Assembly: GCA_027186245.1 (NCBI GenBank)
Contig: CP114485.1
Span: forward strand, 9,638,001-9,702,000
From: Coriaria nepalensis
Lineage: Eukaryota; Streptophyta; Magnoliopsida; Cucurbitales; Coriariaceae
Direction: 5' to 3'
DNA: 64,000 bases
The notes below the pieces were generated by a model, which had not been told where the DNA came from, made no database searches, and saw nothing but the letters and a program-made list of their open reading frames with translations. Shown piece by piece: positions 23,280 through 36,559 of this stretch (its first letter is position 1; every line of letters starts with the position of its first letter). A program made the translations under genes and the position numbers.

Positions 23280-23560
23280 AATCTCTCCTAATCTTATATA
23301 TTATGTATTTTAAACCTTTTTCTTTCCAAATCAACTTCTATCATGTATTCCCTCTCAATCACCGCGGCTAATCTCCGCCACTGATCAAAGTTATAAGGGC
23401 CCAATACTTTCTCTCCCTTCGAATTGTAGATGTGGACTCTAGATTTCCGAGAATTTAGCCAAGTAACTCCATATTCAAAATCTGGAGTTTCACCACTACA
23501 GTGGAAGTGGTTTGGGAAAGAAGACTCTTATGTTGCTTTTTTTTTCTTCTTAAAATACTA
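23280..23560. repeat. second copy of the foldback repeat (left half)
   Basis: Shares with 11.2-11.32 plus 20.93-21.0 kb the order 'tgtatttt', 'tttccaaa.c.acttc', 'tctcaa.cacc', CTCCGCCACTGATCAAAG and CCAATACT.TCTCTC. No matching right arm is obvious, so this copy is truncated or diverged. Confidence 0.55.
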
Positions 23561-24780
23561 TCATTCTAATTTTTTAATAATTTATTAAAATACTCTTATT
23601 CTATAATAAATCTTTTAACATTATAATTAAATTTTATTATATATAATATATAATAAAAGTTAAGTTTAGATACGAAATTATGCTATGCGTGTATTTTTAA
23701 CTTTTTACAGCACACCACGTAATATCTTTTAGTATTATAATTAAATTTTATCATAATTTTAGTATTAATAATATTATAAATTTATGTAATTTATCTATAG
23801 AAATTACATAATCACTATAATATCATTGTAATATTATCATACTTTTTGAAGTTCAAAATCCAACCTTTAACAAAAAATATCAGCAAAAAAAGAAAAAAAA
23901 AATGTCATATATAAAAAAGTTTTCCACTATTTCTCATCTCACTATTAGTTTTTACCTTTTCTATATAAATATTTTGATTTTACATCTTTTCTACGTTTCA
24001 ACCTTGCCTCTCTTGATAAAATTTTCATACCTTAATTTCTAATATGGTGGAAACAAAAGTATAATAGAAAGTCAAAGTAATAATTATATTATTGATCTGC
24101 ATGCCCAAAATAAAAATTGACGAACAAAAATATGAATTACAAAAATTTAAGATATTCATAATTTTAAAACAGATAATAAATTTATCAATCTCGATTATAA
24201 TTTGATATGTATTTACACTTGATAAGAAGATAATCATACTATCTAATTTAACTATAAAATAAGTTATAGGTTGCATTGATTATCCTTTTTTATCTTTACA
24301 CAAATTACCAAAAAACCCAAAAGAAAAAACCATCTATGTATACATTGATAATATACTACCATCTTTTTCCCTCTTTTTGCCTCGTCTCACTCTTAGCTTT
24401 TCCTTTTCCCATATATACATTGATTTCACTTTAATTTCAATAATTCACATGATTAAAATATAAATTTGTTCCGACCAAATAAAAATATAATATATCGGAT
24501 CGGATCGAATCACTATTGATTCTCTCGATTCGGATCAGATCAATATCGATCATCCCTACTATATACTACCTATATCATAATTCATTTAAATCTCCGAATG
24601 AGTATATCCGCTATAATTCAGAATTCATTCATAAGAAAATTGACCAAGGTAATGTGGATAATGGATATAATTATTACGGACGACAATTCGTACAAGGAAA
24701 AAGGAATTTCCCTTTTTCTCCCCGACACTGGAGAATTATATACTTTATGAAAACCAAAACAAAAGAAAATGAAAATAAAA
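23561..24780. other. AT-rich DNA downstream of OEP80
   Basis: No coding potential and no recognised repeat beyond A/T runs. The part nearest 24780 should hold the OEP80 3' UTR. Confidence 0.5.
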
Positions 24781-24820
24781 AATGCATACAAGGTGAGGAG
24801 AGGGGGGGTGGGGGTAGTAA

Positions 24821-27800
24821 TTAGCTGCGATGGCCAACTCCAAAGTGGAACCGTTTAGCATGCCTATCATTGAATGCATACTCCAGGCGAAGTGGTCCCA
24901 GCGGTGAGTTTAACCGTATCCCAAACCCATACCCGCATCCGCTTCCGGGTTTCAGCCTTGCCCCGGCAGGATCACCTATTCGAGAGAGAGAAGTCACGTA
25001 GTAAGAGTTAACACGAGCTCAACAGCTTATGATTGCTTAAAACTCACATTTAACTCGTTATATGTGCTGCTTTCTCCCTTAAACGGCAGAAGACTACTAA
25101 AAAATAAAACACCTAAACGACAAATAAAGAAAACTTTACCAGGCACGGTGGGGCCAGATCCAAGATCAGTTCCATAGTCTCCAAAAACGATTCCTTCCAC
25201 AGGCCCAACCTGCAAATGGGTATTTTGTGGATAATTACTGGTAAGATGTAGTTCACAGGCATCAATCCAAGGTATTTAAATCTTCCAAGATTCTAACTTG
25301 GGCAGTCTGCATTTTCACTTTCAATTTCTTCTAAATATCACAAATGAAATATTTAAACATATAAAATAGATCTTCGTGTTTCATGGGTGTGTAACATGGT
25401 CTCCAAATTTATTAGCATTGCACTCTATCTGGAACCGTACTAAATTAATGTATCAGAAACCAATGTGTAGATCAAGAAGGTTAAAAACCAATGAAAAAGA
25501 CAAATCAAATATTAATAGTACCATGGGAAAAGAGATTTCTCCAGAGCCAACAGAATAAGATCGACCAGAGCCCACCGCACCTTCTTCATAACCTCTCACA
25601 CTATTTGTTCCACCAATAGCAAATGCTTCATGTGGAGAGAAATTACCCACCACATGCCCCCCAGATAAACTAGCAATGAAAATAAATTGTCTCAGAAAAC
25701 TAGATCAACCGCTGTTTATTCTCCACAAAAATAGCAAGAATTTATGAAATGAGCAATCATACATAAGCATCGTACCTTAACATTAGGCGAGTGGGACCGA
25801 TTTCAACACCTTTTCTAGCTCGGGCATTCACTCTATTGAAAAACAACCACTCAGGCAAAGCAGGGATTCCCTGCTCCATGTTGAACACAAACTATATAGA
25901 GATAAAGAAAAGGTATGAGAATCAGGGATAGAGAAAATTAAGATCGGGCTCAAAAAGAATGGATGACTCACCATTGGAGACCCATGGTCACCTGAACCAG
26001 TGTAGACACCCTCGAACTTAGCGAGTAACATATCATCATGGGCATTACCACTGCCAACAGAAAATGCAGAGTACTACACTCAATGACTAAAAAACAATTG
26101 GGAGCTAAACTTGTACAATTTTGGTGGCATTTGGTTGAAGATAATGTGATACCTTGCTGTAAGAGGACTACTGTATGCATCCTTGATGATAGGATCTCCT
26201 TTCTCATCACGAGCACCAGATCGCTGATCATTAATGATCATCAGTAGAAGTCAACAATAAAATTATGCATAATATACATGTTTATGAAACCAACAAATTG
26301 AGTCAGTAGAAGTCAACAATAAAATTACACATAATATACATGTTTATGAAACCAACAAATTGAGACTATCTCGTCTGAAGACATAACAAGAGCAGAAGAA
26401 GAATTGCCAGAAGAGGCCTATGTAGTGCTGCAAATTTTTGATGTTTCAACAGAGCTACACAAACCCACCACAATTAAACTGACTTGATAAAATGAGACCC
26501 AAAGAAAATAATTATGTGCTCACTAGTAGAACATAAATTAAAGAGCTTCTTTCTGAATTTTAGTATTGAATAGACATGTCATGCATGGCTTGCAATTGGT
26601 TTCCATCAATATTTTTTAACAAGCACAGCCTGTAAATATCAATCAGCAGAAGCACAAAGTCCAAGACCAGAAAAAGGTAATTTTAGGGAAAAACCTGAAA
26701 ATAAAGACCTGCTGTTCCACTCCACTTTGGCCTGATGGGTCGACTAAATTCCAAACCAGCTGTTACACGGCCGATAGTCAGGCCTCCATCACGCTCGCCA
26801 CCATGAACAAGTGTTCCAGGGGTTCTTGAATTCTTAAGAAGAATCATGGATCAGATGAACTAATCTGCATCTAGAAAATCATAGTAGATGTGCTAAAAGC
26901 CTTGGGTTACCTGAATCATTATTGTTCTTGATGTTCTCTTATCATCTCCTTCAATCCACGGATCTGTGTAGTTTATACGGAATATAGAGTCAATCTGACC
27001 CCTCTCCAAGGAGATATTCAGTTTCTGGTTCTTTCCAAAGAGATTCCTATGAGAGTACGCAAAGCTGCAATGACAACAGATGTTAAAGTGAGTACAACAG
27101 CATATGTTAAAGTGAGTAAAACAGCATACTATCTCATGTCAGTAGAAGCCATCTTAACATGCTAATATCAGAATATAGTTAGAAATAGGATTCACCACTA
27201 TCCAGTTATGCAACAAAAATTGAGAAATGAATACAGAGCTAATATAATTAATCGGAAATTATTTATAAAAGCAAATAAAACTGAAAGTGATCCCCTATAA
27301 GACTATCAGTCCTTTTTTCAAATAATTCCAAAGATGCAAAATGACAACTGCAATACACTAGTAGCCTATTAATTACAGTCAATTAACTCAAAACCATATG
27401 GTGGAACAAACATTAATTTTTCCGTTAGAAAGTCCCAAGAATACACCAGAATTTACAGTCAAACTTTGGAAGAATCATATAGTTATGAATGGAAGAGGAA
27501 GTATATAAATAAGCATATAAATCACGAATCATGTTCATATCCTACAATGTTATAAATTTACCTTCCAATGAGTCCTGATAAAGGGCCACTTGTTATCCTA
27601 CAATTCAAAAAACTCAAAAGTAAATGTCAGGTCACATGAGAAGCAAATCGAAAATAATGAAGAAGAGTGGATAATATTGAACACTTATAAGCACCATTTA
27701 AGATAAAGAAGATCACTTACCCACTCGATATTCCACCACCAGCAGAGAAACCACCATTTGGACGCTCAACAACATTCATTACCATGTCAACCTTGCCAGT

Positions 27801-30800
27801 ATCTAATTTAGAACAAATAATGAAAATAATATCAGTAGAACACATACACATATATATAAAGTCTTGCATAGAAGAATGTGTTCCATTGCGACATAAAGTA
27901 CAATCACTAAATATAACAGCATATACATTAACCAGGGCTGCAAAATGAGCAAGCCAAGGCGAGCAATGGTGTTCTCAAGCTTGGCTCATTTAATAATTGT
28001 AACCAAACTTAATATCTTTACCACAGAACCCAAATATTTATAACTAAACTTTAGTATAAAGAACTTTTAAATTTAGTCACAAGGAGCCAAAATACTGAGG
28101 CCTACCATCCCTTCATAAATATCAAGATGCTAAAGCCTTCTTTGTAGGTCCATGCCAATGATGCAGCACTTCACTCCCAAATCATTCATTAATATTTTGT
28201 TACATCAATCAACTATCATGGGAGGCAGAGGCTAGAATAAATCATTAGTAATTAATATTTCACTTAATAATCACAGATTTAACAGGAACGCATAAGAAAA
28301 ACAAATCTTGATAATTTCTCTAGTTACATTATGTCAAAGACTATGTATCCCCATAATCACTCTTCAGACATTCCAACGCATCTTGCAAATTAGCAAACAG
28401 CTATCAAGAGAGTTCATCGCTATAAGGCATTAAAAATAAATTAAAAAATCAAGCCAAAACAAGTATGACCAAATATATTAACTGAAAAGAAAGATCTTAT
28501 TCACCAGCTGCAGGTTGGGGAATGATGCTGACATCCTCCATTATTCCCATAGTTAATACAGTCTCCACATCTCTTTTTCCTTGGAGCATACTGTAGACCT
28601 ACATATAAAATACTTTTACGCTCCGACAGCTAAGGTGTATGTTAGAAAGAGCAAGCATTTACAAGCTTTGCAGTGACTGAGTAATATATGCATAACTATA
28701 TGACTAAAGAAAGGAAAACCACCATAATTTAAGTTCCAGTCTATCAAACTTCTTAGAAAATATAAGATTGCGGATACGAGCACTGGGTTATATTAAATAG
28801 AAATGGTAACCACTAAAGAAGAAAATAAAGAAAACTAAAGAAATTATCAAGGCTAAAGCAAAATCATGACTCGCTCTTGAGCTCAAAGTCACCATGTTTG
28901 TGTTATGATTCGTCTCAGAGTAAAATAAAGTGAATGAAACTGAAATTAGTCGCCTGTTGAAGTCTATCAGCATACCTGACCCTTCTTTGTGGTAAGTTGC
29001 CGCAGAATCGTTTCGGCCTTCGTCTTCCCTACGGTTGGTTCCCCACTGAACATAGAGTTAAAGCAAAACTCAGTGGACGGTTCATCCTTTCTCCTTTTTT
29101 TTCCTTGACCACAAAAGAAGAAGAACTTCCTTCTTTCCAGTAAGTGTACAAAGCAAAACTTACAAGACCAACAGTTTTAAACTAAACTCAGTATCAGAAC
29201 ATGCAATTCTATACCAAAAGATGAGGAGGGGGATCATGCATGCATTTATGAGGGAAAAATAAGCTTAAGACCAATTCTTACGTCTTCCTATCAAGGTAAC
29301 GGATGGAGATATTATTGACCTCAGCTTCTGAAACTTGTAATCTAAGAATACCACCGGAGAGAATGTCAACTGCCGATACCTGTTATTATAATACAGACAA
29401 TGTCAATCAATAGTAACAGTTTATCCCAAACAGGAACTGCATTAGAACCCACACTAGCAAGGCAGATTGTTAAGAACCCTAAATCTGTCTAGCCGTTATT
29501 CGAGAGAACCGGCTCTCTCCCCTTCACAAATCTCACCAAATAATTCCCTCTTCAAAACTCATCTCCCCCTCCTACAAATAGCCGAACTCTCCACTGCCCA
29601 ATACCCCACTTTCCCATAAAACCCTCTACATCAATCACGCCCCACAGCCCCCAAAAACTCACTTCCCCATTATGTCTCCCACTCACCCAAAATATAATTT
29701 CTTAATCTACTAATTCTTAACCGAATGGGAGTCTTAACACCGATAAATAAGTTTATCCTCAGACTAAGCATATTTGCAGTTGTAGGTGAAGGACTAACCA
29801 TGGCAAAAAGGCCTCGCTCCACATACCAGCTATTGATGGATGATATTACTCCATCCAAATGCCTAAGATTAACCACTTTTCCTGCACAACTTGACACAAA
29901 AAAGAAAAACCATAAAGGTCTCCCATGAGAAAATTTCAGGTCGATCAAATATTCACTAATTTTTTATCCATCATGCACAAACATCAAATATATAAGAAGA
30001 CCTACCATATCCATCACGAAAAGAATCTTCCAGAAATTTTGCTGGGAGAACATTAGCTCCTTCACACACCATCCCTTGGAACTCTTGATTTGGTTCTACC
30101 TTATGGAGGAAACCAATATTAATGATTACCCATTATAAGCAAAACAAGAAGCTTTTTTTACAAAATCTATATGACACCACAATCTGGAGAAAGAATGAGT
30201 TATAAACAAATACAACTACAAAAAAATATATATATCTCAACCCATATTGCATATTTTTCAGAATTTGGATAAAGTTATAAACAATGCAACATTTAGTATG
30301 ATAGGCAAGTTTTCATGACTTATAAATGGAAACCCAGAACTAAGGTTCAAATTTTTTCATGACTGAAATTTGGCATGCTTCCCCAATGATTCTGTTCCAA
30401 CACCTTTTGCCAACTCAACCAAAATTGTATTTCCCTCTCCTCAATCATATTCTGTAAGAGTTTACAAGTTAGAATCTTGTACTGCACGATCTTTGTACCA
30501 CAGATTCTCTCAGTCCCCTTTTCAAAGAGAGTCAGAAGTAAACCATTCTAGCAACATGTCAATCACACACCGGAGGTAACTAGGTAAATAAGGTACCTTT
30601 CAAGTTTTATGTAAAATTAGCCACATAACACTTTGACTACTAATGATGGGATTCCACCAAATATTAATTCAAGTCTATACTTGTTCAGTTCTTACTCCAA
30701 CTACATGGGCTTAAAATAAAAGAAAACAACAATGATTGCTGAACTAACAGTGTACCTGAAATATCAATCTAATACCATCTCGCGTATCAACTGCAACAGG

Positions 30801-31562
30801 AATGCATGAGCAAAAGTACCCACTATTAATTATTCTATGCACGTCCTCTTGAACCTCGCTCACTGTAAGCGCAGAGTTGGCTCTGCTCGCCTTTAAAGCA
30901 GTCAAAGCCTCCATTTCAAGGTCCTTCCTCTCAAGCTCCTCACCATCTTTATTCCTCACTAGAACTTCACTAATTAGAACTCTCTCCTCATCTTGTTTGC
31001 TTGTGGAGTACCCCTTCTGCTGAGTCTCTTTCCCGTCCGACCCAGACTGAGCCGACTCATCTGACCGATTCAGAGCCAAAGAAGCCGAACAGAGCAGAGA
31101 TGATTTTCCAAGAAAAGCTCTATCCTCGTCTTCCCTCTCCCGTCGACTCGCCGATTGACTGCATACGCTCTCAGACTTCGTAATATCGCCGGAGCAAATT
31201 AGAGATAATGATGCCGAACAGAGTAGGGACATTTTTCTAAACAACAGAGTCTCCTCGCCAACATTGTCTCGACCAATTGCTAAATTGAACCGCTTGTTTC
31301 CCAACTGTGACTGAGTTGACTCACTAGACCGAGTGAAGGGCAGCGGTTTGGACCGTAAATGATCGAACTTGGGGATGAATTGAACGAATTTCGAGCGAGT
31401 TTTTACCGAATCAACGAATCGACAAAACGAATGCCGACTTTGGTCGATCTGCAAAGCTAGAGTTTTGGAGAAGAAAGGAAATGAAAATGGTGAAGGTTGT
31501 GGAGGAAGAGTGAGCTTGAGCGAAGGTGACGAAGTGAACCGTATGTCTTCGTTTCGAGGCAT
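24821..31562 (-). CDS. OEP80: chloroplast outer-envelope Omp85 protein OEP80
   Basis: Sixteen exons in transcription order: 31562-30756, 30099-30006, 29881-29799, 29379-29282, 29045-28976, 28598-28505, 27802-27721, 27597-27562, 27064-26911, 26832-26695, 26223-26153, 26050-25972, 25891-25776, 25669-25522, 25209-25140, 24975-24821. All use GT-AG and keep phase, giving 764 residues, slightly longer than Arabidopsis OEP80. Residues 1-190 are a poorly conserved, Ser/Arg-rich N-terminus. POTRA-type repeats follow (about 193-430), then a 16-strand-type beta-barrel (about 436-764). The Omp85 signature loop is present as [14 protein letters not shown] (663-676). OEP80 is an essential paralogue of TOC75 needed for plastid biogenesis, probably for barrel-protein insertion in the outer envelope. 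The N-terminus resembles the extension that is removed in Arabidopsis. The ATG at 31562 is the first in the long first exon. Confidence 0.96.
26241..26364. repeat. 62-bp tandem duplication in an OEP80 intron
   Basis: Two adjacent 62-bp copies starting 'tcagtagaagtcaac' differ at only a few bases. They lie in the intron between OEP80 exons 10 and 11, starting about 18 bp from the exon 11 acceptor. Confidence 0.95.
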
Positions 31563-32440
31563 TGTTAGTTGCCAAGGAAATGGTTAGGGTTTTTAGCTGA
31601 AGCTGTAAAGCCCTAATTGAAGCTCAAAACCACTTATGCCTGACTTAGGGTTTTTCATGAAGAAGAGAGTCAAACCTCGGCGGTCAGCGCCAAAAAGATC
31701 CGAGACAGGTCGACCCGGTTCGGATCATTTTCCAATCTAAATTCCTAGATTTTATGGCTTTCAGTTAGGCAAATTTTAAGTTTTCCCCCAAAACTACTAA
31801 TTATTTAGTGATTAACCCTATATATTACGAAACCTTACAAATAACTATATTTGTTTTGGCCCACTACAATAAATATTTAAACTTTGAAGAATACTAACGA
31901 AAAATTAAGGATCTAATAATCATAATCATTTGTACAAATAATATACGTTTCAAAATTCTTGACAAAAATCTGTATAATAAAATGAGATAATAGCTAATAA
32001 TCATAAGAAAAATTAAAAAGAATTTCAATGTTTTGTTACTTAGAGCTCCCAAAATTTTCTAAATATTTTAATACTTCAAATATTTAATTATTACAATAAA
32101 CACTCGATATAACTTTGTATTATAATAAATTTCAAATTCAGTTCAATATGGGGTTTAGTTAGATAGGCTTAAGAAGAGCAAAATTTTGAAGATTATCTAA
32201 TCATTCCACACTTTTGTAAGATATCATTTTATATTTATTTGTTACGAAAATAATAAAATTACACATTTGACTTTCTTGTTCTCCTAACATCTTCTGTATT
32301 AATTCTTCCATAAGCAAACAACAATATGAAAACAAAAAATTTGAACCCAAAAACTCATCAACGTTCATCTTCCTTATTCTTCTTCTTCTTCCTTATTAAC
32401 TCTCTTATTCTTCTTCATTTACATGCAAATGATAAAATGC
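31563..32440. other. OEP80 5' leader/promoter side, otherwise no gene
   Basis: The first 100-150 bp hold the OEP80 5' UTR. Beyond that the DNA is AT-rich with no ORF of note. A run of about 20 A (32444-32463) precedes the tandem array. Confidence 0.5.
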
Positions 32441-32469
32441 AAATGAAAAAAAAAAAAAAAAAAGTCTAG

Positions 32470-34870
32470 ACCTTATAGATTGTTGAGCTCAACAGGTTGG
32501 CCTTCACACCTGTTGATCTCAATGGGTCCGGCCATCAGACTCATTGAGCTCAACGGGTCTCACCTTTTAGATCAATTGAGCTCAATGGGTCTAGCTTTCA
32601 AATATTATTTCATAATTTGATTTTAATGATAATGAGAATTTTACTTTAAGTTATAACATGTGCTATATGCCTTTTTAAAGCTCTGGAAGTCTAATTTCAA
32701 ATGCAACTGACAATTTATAATTTTGATATCATATGAAAATGTTATTGTGAATTTAATAGATAATGGTCATGAACCCGTTGACCTCAACAGGTTTATATTT
32801 TTTATAATTGAAATGAAAAGTTTATGGTGGAAAAAATAGAGCATGGACATCATCATCATAATTCAAACTTTATTCATATTGTCTCACTCACTCTAAGAGA
32901 TTTACTGATTTGTAGAAACTGTGTCATACGTGTATAGAAAGCTCTGGAAGTTTTGTTTCAAATGCAATTAATGATTTGCAATTTCAATATTAGATGAAAA
33001 CATTATTGTGAATTTAATAGACAATGGTCATGAACCCGTTGAGCTCAACGAGTATGAAGGCTATACCTGTTAAGCTCAATGAGTCTATAACAATATCATT
33101 TTGTTGTAATGATTTCGAGTGGTTTACTTGAAGTTATGAGACATATTATATACCGTTGGAAATGTGTGGATGTCTAGTTTCATATGCAAGTATTTATTTA
33201 TAATTCCAAATTCAAATGAAAAAGTTAAATTAAAATAAGTGGAGTGTGTGCATCATCATCATAATTCAAATTTCATTCATCTTGTCTCATTCACGATGAG
33301 AGATTTACTCATTTTCAGATAATGTAGCATATATATATAGAAAGCTCTGGAAGTCTATTTCCAAATGCAATTGACTATTTGCGATTTTGATATAAGATGA
33401 CAATGTTATTGTGAATTTAATTAACAAGGGTCTAAAAGCTAGACCCATTGAGTTCAATGTGTCTACAATAATATCATTTTACATTAATGATTCCGAGCAT
33501 TTTACTTGAAATTATGAGACATGCTATATATTGTTGCAAAGGTATGTAAGTCTAGTGTCACTTACAAATGATTATTTACAATTTCTAACTAAAATGATAA
33601 AGTTAGATTGAAATAAGTGGAGCATGGGCATCCTCATCATAATTAAAATTTCATTCATTTTGTATCACTAACTTTGAGGGATTTAATAATCTCTAGAAAA
33701 TGTTCCGTACATGTATACAAATCCCTGGAAGTATACTTTCAAATGCAACTGACTATTTCTAATTTGATATCAGATGAAAATATTATTGTGAGTTTAATGA
33801 ACACGAATTATAGACCCATTGTGTTTAACGGGTCTGAAGGCTGACCCGTTGATCTCAACAGGTCTACAATAATATCATCTTATTTTAATGATTTTGAGCA
33901 TTTTACTTGAAATTATGAGACATGTTATATACTGTTGCAAAGGTATATATAAGTCTAGTTTCATCTACAAGTGGTTGTTTACAATTTCTGATTAAAATTA
34001 AAAAATTATAGGGAAATAAGTGGAGCATGTGCATTATAGTCATAATTCAAATTTCATTTATTTTGTCTCACTCACTATAAGAGATTTACTAATCTCTAGA
34101 AAATCTGCGATATATTTATACAAAGCTCTAAAAGTCTAGTTTCAAATGTAACTAACGGTCTGAAATTTCAATATCATATTAAAACTTGATTACAAGTTTA
34201 ATAGATAAAGTTTATGGACCCATTTAGCTCAATGGATTTGTTATTCACACCAGTTAAGCTCAATGGGATTACAATAATATCAACTTGTTTTAATAATTCT
34301 GAGCATGTTACTTAGAGTTATGAGATGTGCTATATACCTTTGGAAAAGTATGAATGTCTAGTTTAATGTGCAAGTAGTTCTTTATAATTTCAAATTGAAA
34401 TGCAAAAGCTATAGTAAAATAAGTCGAGCATGTGCATCATAATTCAAATTTCATTTATCTTGTCTCACTTATTATGAGAGATTTACTAATCTCTAGAAAA
34501 TGTGTCATACATGTATAGAAAGTTATAGAAGTCTAATTTCAAATACAACTTATTGTTTATACTTTTGATATCAGATAAAAATATTATTGTGAATTTAATG
34601 GACACGTGTCATGGACCCATTGAGCTCAACTGGTCTGAAGGCTAAACTTGTTGAGCACAGTAGGTCTATAATAATATCGTATTATTTTAATGATTCCAAG
34701 TGTTTTACTTGAAATTATGAATTTTGAAAAGCTATGTATGTCTAGTTTCATACGCAAGTGACCATTTATAATTTTGAATTGAAATAAAAAAGTTATAATG
34801 AAATAAGTGGAGCATGCGCATCATCATCATTGTAATTAAAATTTTATTCATTTTATCTCACTCACTAATT
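32470..34870. repeat. tandem array of about 390-bp units with palindromic cores
   Basis: About six diverged units. The landmark 'attgtgaatttaat' recurs near 32741, 33003, 33405, 33780, 34185 and 34577, mostly spaced 375-405 bp. Each landmark is followed by a block built around (C/T)GTTGAGCTCAAC(G/A), often twice, for example perfect 14-bp palindromes at 32481-32494 and near 33037. Each unit seems to be a dimer: a 'catgtatagaaagctctggaagtctag' half and a 'catgctatataccgttgg' half share downstream words such as 'gtctagtttca.atgcaa'. No coding potential. It lies directly before a MULE transposase relic. Confidence 0.85.
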
Positions 34871-35040
34871 AGATTTGAAAAGATTTGACCACATCAAAGA
34901 TATCATTAAAAATAATGATATGATTTAAAATAGATAAAATTCTATTTTAAATTAGAATTGACTTTATCTAAGATATCACTATAAGATATATCATGATTAT
35001 CTTATCATTTAATATTAACTAATCCAATATTTATAAAAGA
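34871..35040. repeat. fragment similar to part of the long copia LTR at 60.0-60.2 kb
   Basis: 'gatttgaaaagattt' followed by 'gatttaaaatagataaaa' and 'tctattttaaat' matches the AT-rich repeats inside the LTR at about 59.95-60.2 kb in the same order. It may be a stray LTR piece or a shared AT-rich motif. Confidence 0.4.
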
Positions 35041-35099
35041 TGAGATGGATATGAGACCATGTTTATATATTATATAATGCATGTTCGAGTAATCCAGCT

Positions 35100-36330
35100 C
35101 CATTATATGTTACTTTAATTCCAAAAGGTGGAAGTGATGTGTATGTTCGAGAGCGATGTCACATACTTGATCTTTATACTAATGAAAATATGAATTTTAT
35201 GAGTTATGTTGATAATAATGATGAACATCAAAATCAATGTTTGAATCTGGATGTGGACCAGCAAGCCGAGATTGAGATTGAGTAAGATTAAGAGAATAAG
35301 GATGAGATAGCGGACGAAGACGACAGGTTTAGAAGAACAGAAGAAGAATATGATAATTGTCATAACAATGAAATGAATCATAATTTTCATTTGTTCGAGA
35401 GTGATTTCTTTGATGGAGTAGTACTTATCCCCAATGCTTTATCTCCTCTAGATAATATAGATGCTCCTAATTTTCCACTACCTAATATTCAACAACCGGA
35501 AAATGAAGATGAGAGCGGTGAATACTCCCTATTACTTCTTCATAAGGGAGCGGAGATGAGTTTTATTGTACTCTGTTCTTTGATTCAAAGAAGGATCTAA
35601 AAATGTGTCTGCAGATGCATGCGATCCGACCGAATTTTGAACTCAAGGTGAAGAAGTCAAATAAGACTACATATGTTGTTGGTTGTATATATTCAAATTA
35701 CAAGTGGATGCATGATATGGATGCTTGATGCTATGTGTAAGAAAGATTGTTCACTTTTCCAAATTCGTACCTATAATGACCAACATACATATAGTTTGGA
35801 CTCCTCACATCACAAGCATAGGCAAGCATCAACATTGGTAATTAGATGACATGTGATGAATTATTTTAGTGGTAGCAATGAGAGTCCTACTTCAGAAATG
35901 ATTAAACATTTAGCCCAAAATCATATGAGGGTAAATATTAATTATTGGAAAGCATGGAAAGCAAGGTCTATTGCACGTGACCTTGTTCGGAGTACGGCCA
36001 AAGATAGCTACGCAAGGTTATCGTGTTACTCTGCCATGATGAAACTCGTGAATATGGATACTATAACTGCAATTCAGATAGATAGAGAAGGAATATTTTT
36101 TTAAAAATTTTTTCATGGCTTTTATGGCATCAGTTAAGGGGTTCCATTTAATAAAAAAAGTTATTAATATCGATGAAACCTTTTTGAAAGATAAATACAA
36201 AGGGATGTTTCTAATCGCAACCGCATAAGATGGTAACAAGCAACTATATCTGTAATCATAGGGTTATAGTCGATTGGGAGAATGAGGCATTGAGAAAAGT
36301 ACTAGGCTTCCTTATCCTCATACATCATTG
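35100..36330 (+). pseudogene. Mutator-like (MULE, mudrA-type) transposase, degenerate
   Basis: Plus-strand frames with several shifts read in the order of a MuDR transposase. First comes an acidic N-terminal part. The zinc-binding DNA-binding region follows (about 35580-35850: KKDLKMCLQMHAIRPNFEL, then YNDQHTYSLDSSHHKHRQAS). Next is 35853-36104 with NINYWKAWKARSIARDLVRS and DSYARLSCYSAMMK, matching the 'ysyskawRar..a...i.G' block. Last is ETFLKDKYKG near 36180, corresponding to the 'vDGTFLkgkykG' catalytic segment, in which the first Asp position reads as part of IDETF. The C-terminal DDE part is lost. Stops in every frame show it is inactive. Confidence 0.85.
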
Positions 36331-36559
36331 TGGAACTGGCGTTGTGCAGGAGGTGTTATCAGCTCTAGCCATTCCTTCACAAACAATCAAAGATATAAGA
36401 CTTAGGAAAATTTAAAATAATTTTTTAACCGAAATCTTAAATAAGTAATATTCATATATGATCCCTCTCCTAGATCACTTAAAAAATGGTGTGGACCTCA
36501 TGAATGTCATGTGGCGTATATAGTACAATGACCTGAGAGATCTACACTAGCGGATGGAT

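Noticed and set aside
24516..24824. 102-codon frame just beyond the OEP80 stop
   Set aside because: Low-complexity, Asn/Lys/Tyr-rich translation of AT-rich DNA in the OEP80 3' flank, with no homology.
31563..32470. Left terminus of the MULE in this interval
   Set aside because: I searched for a GGGGAAATTTTTACC-like start in the needed orientation and found none. 'tttcccccaaaac' near 31785 is in the wrong orientation.
32470..34870. CRISPR-like interpretation of the repeat array
   Set aside because: Units are about 390 bp, diverged and continuous, without short identical repeats or unique spacers, and the genome is a plant's.
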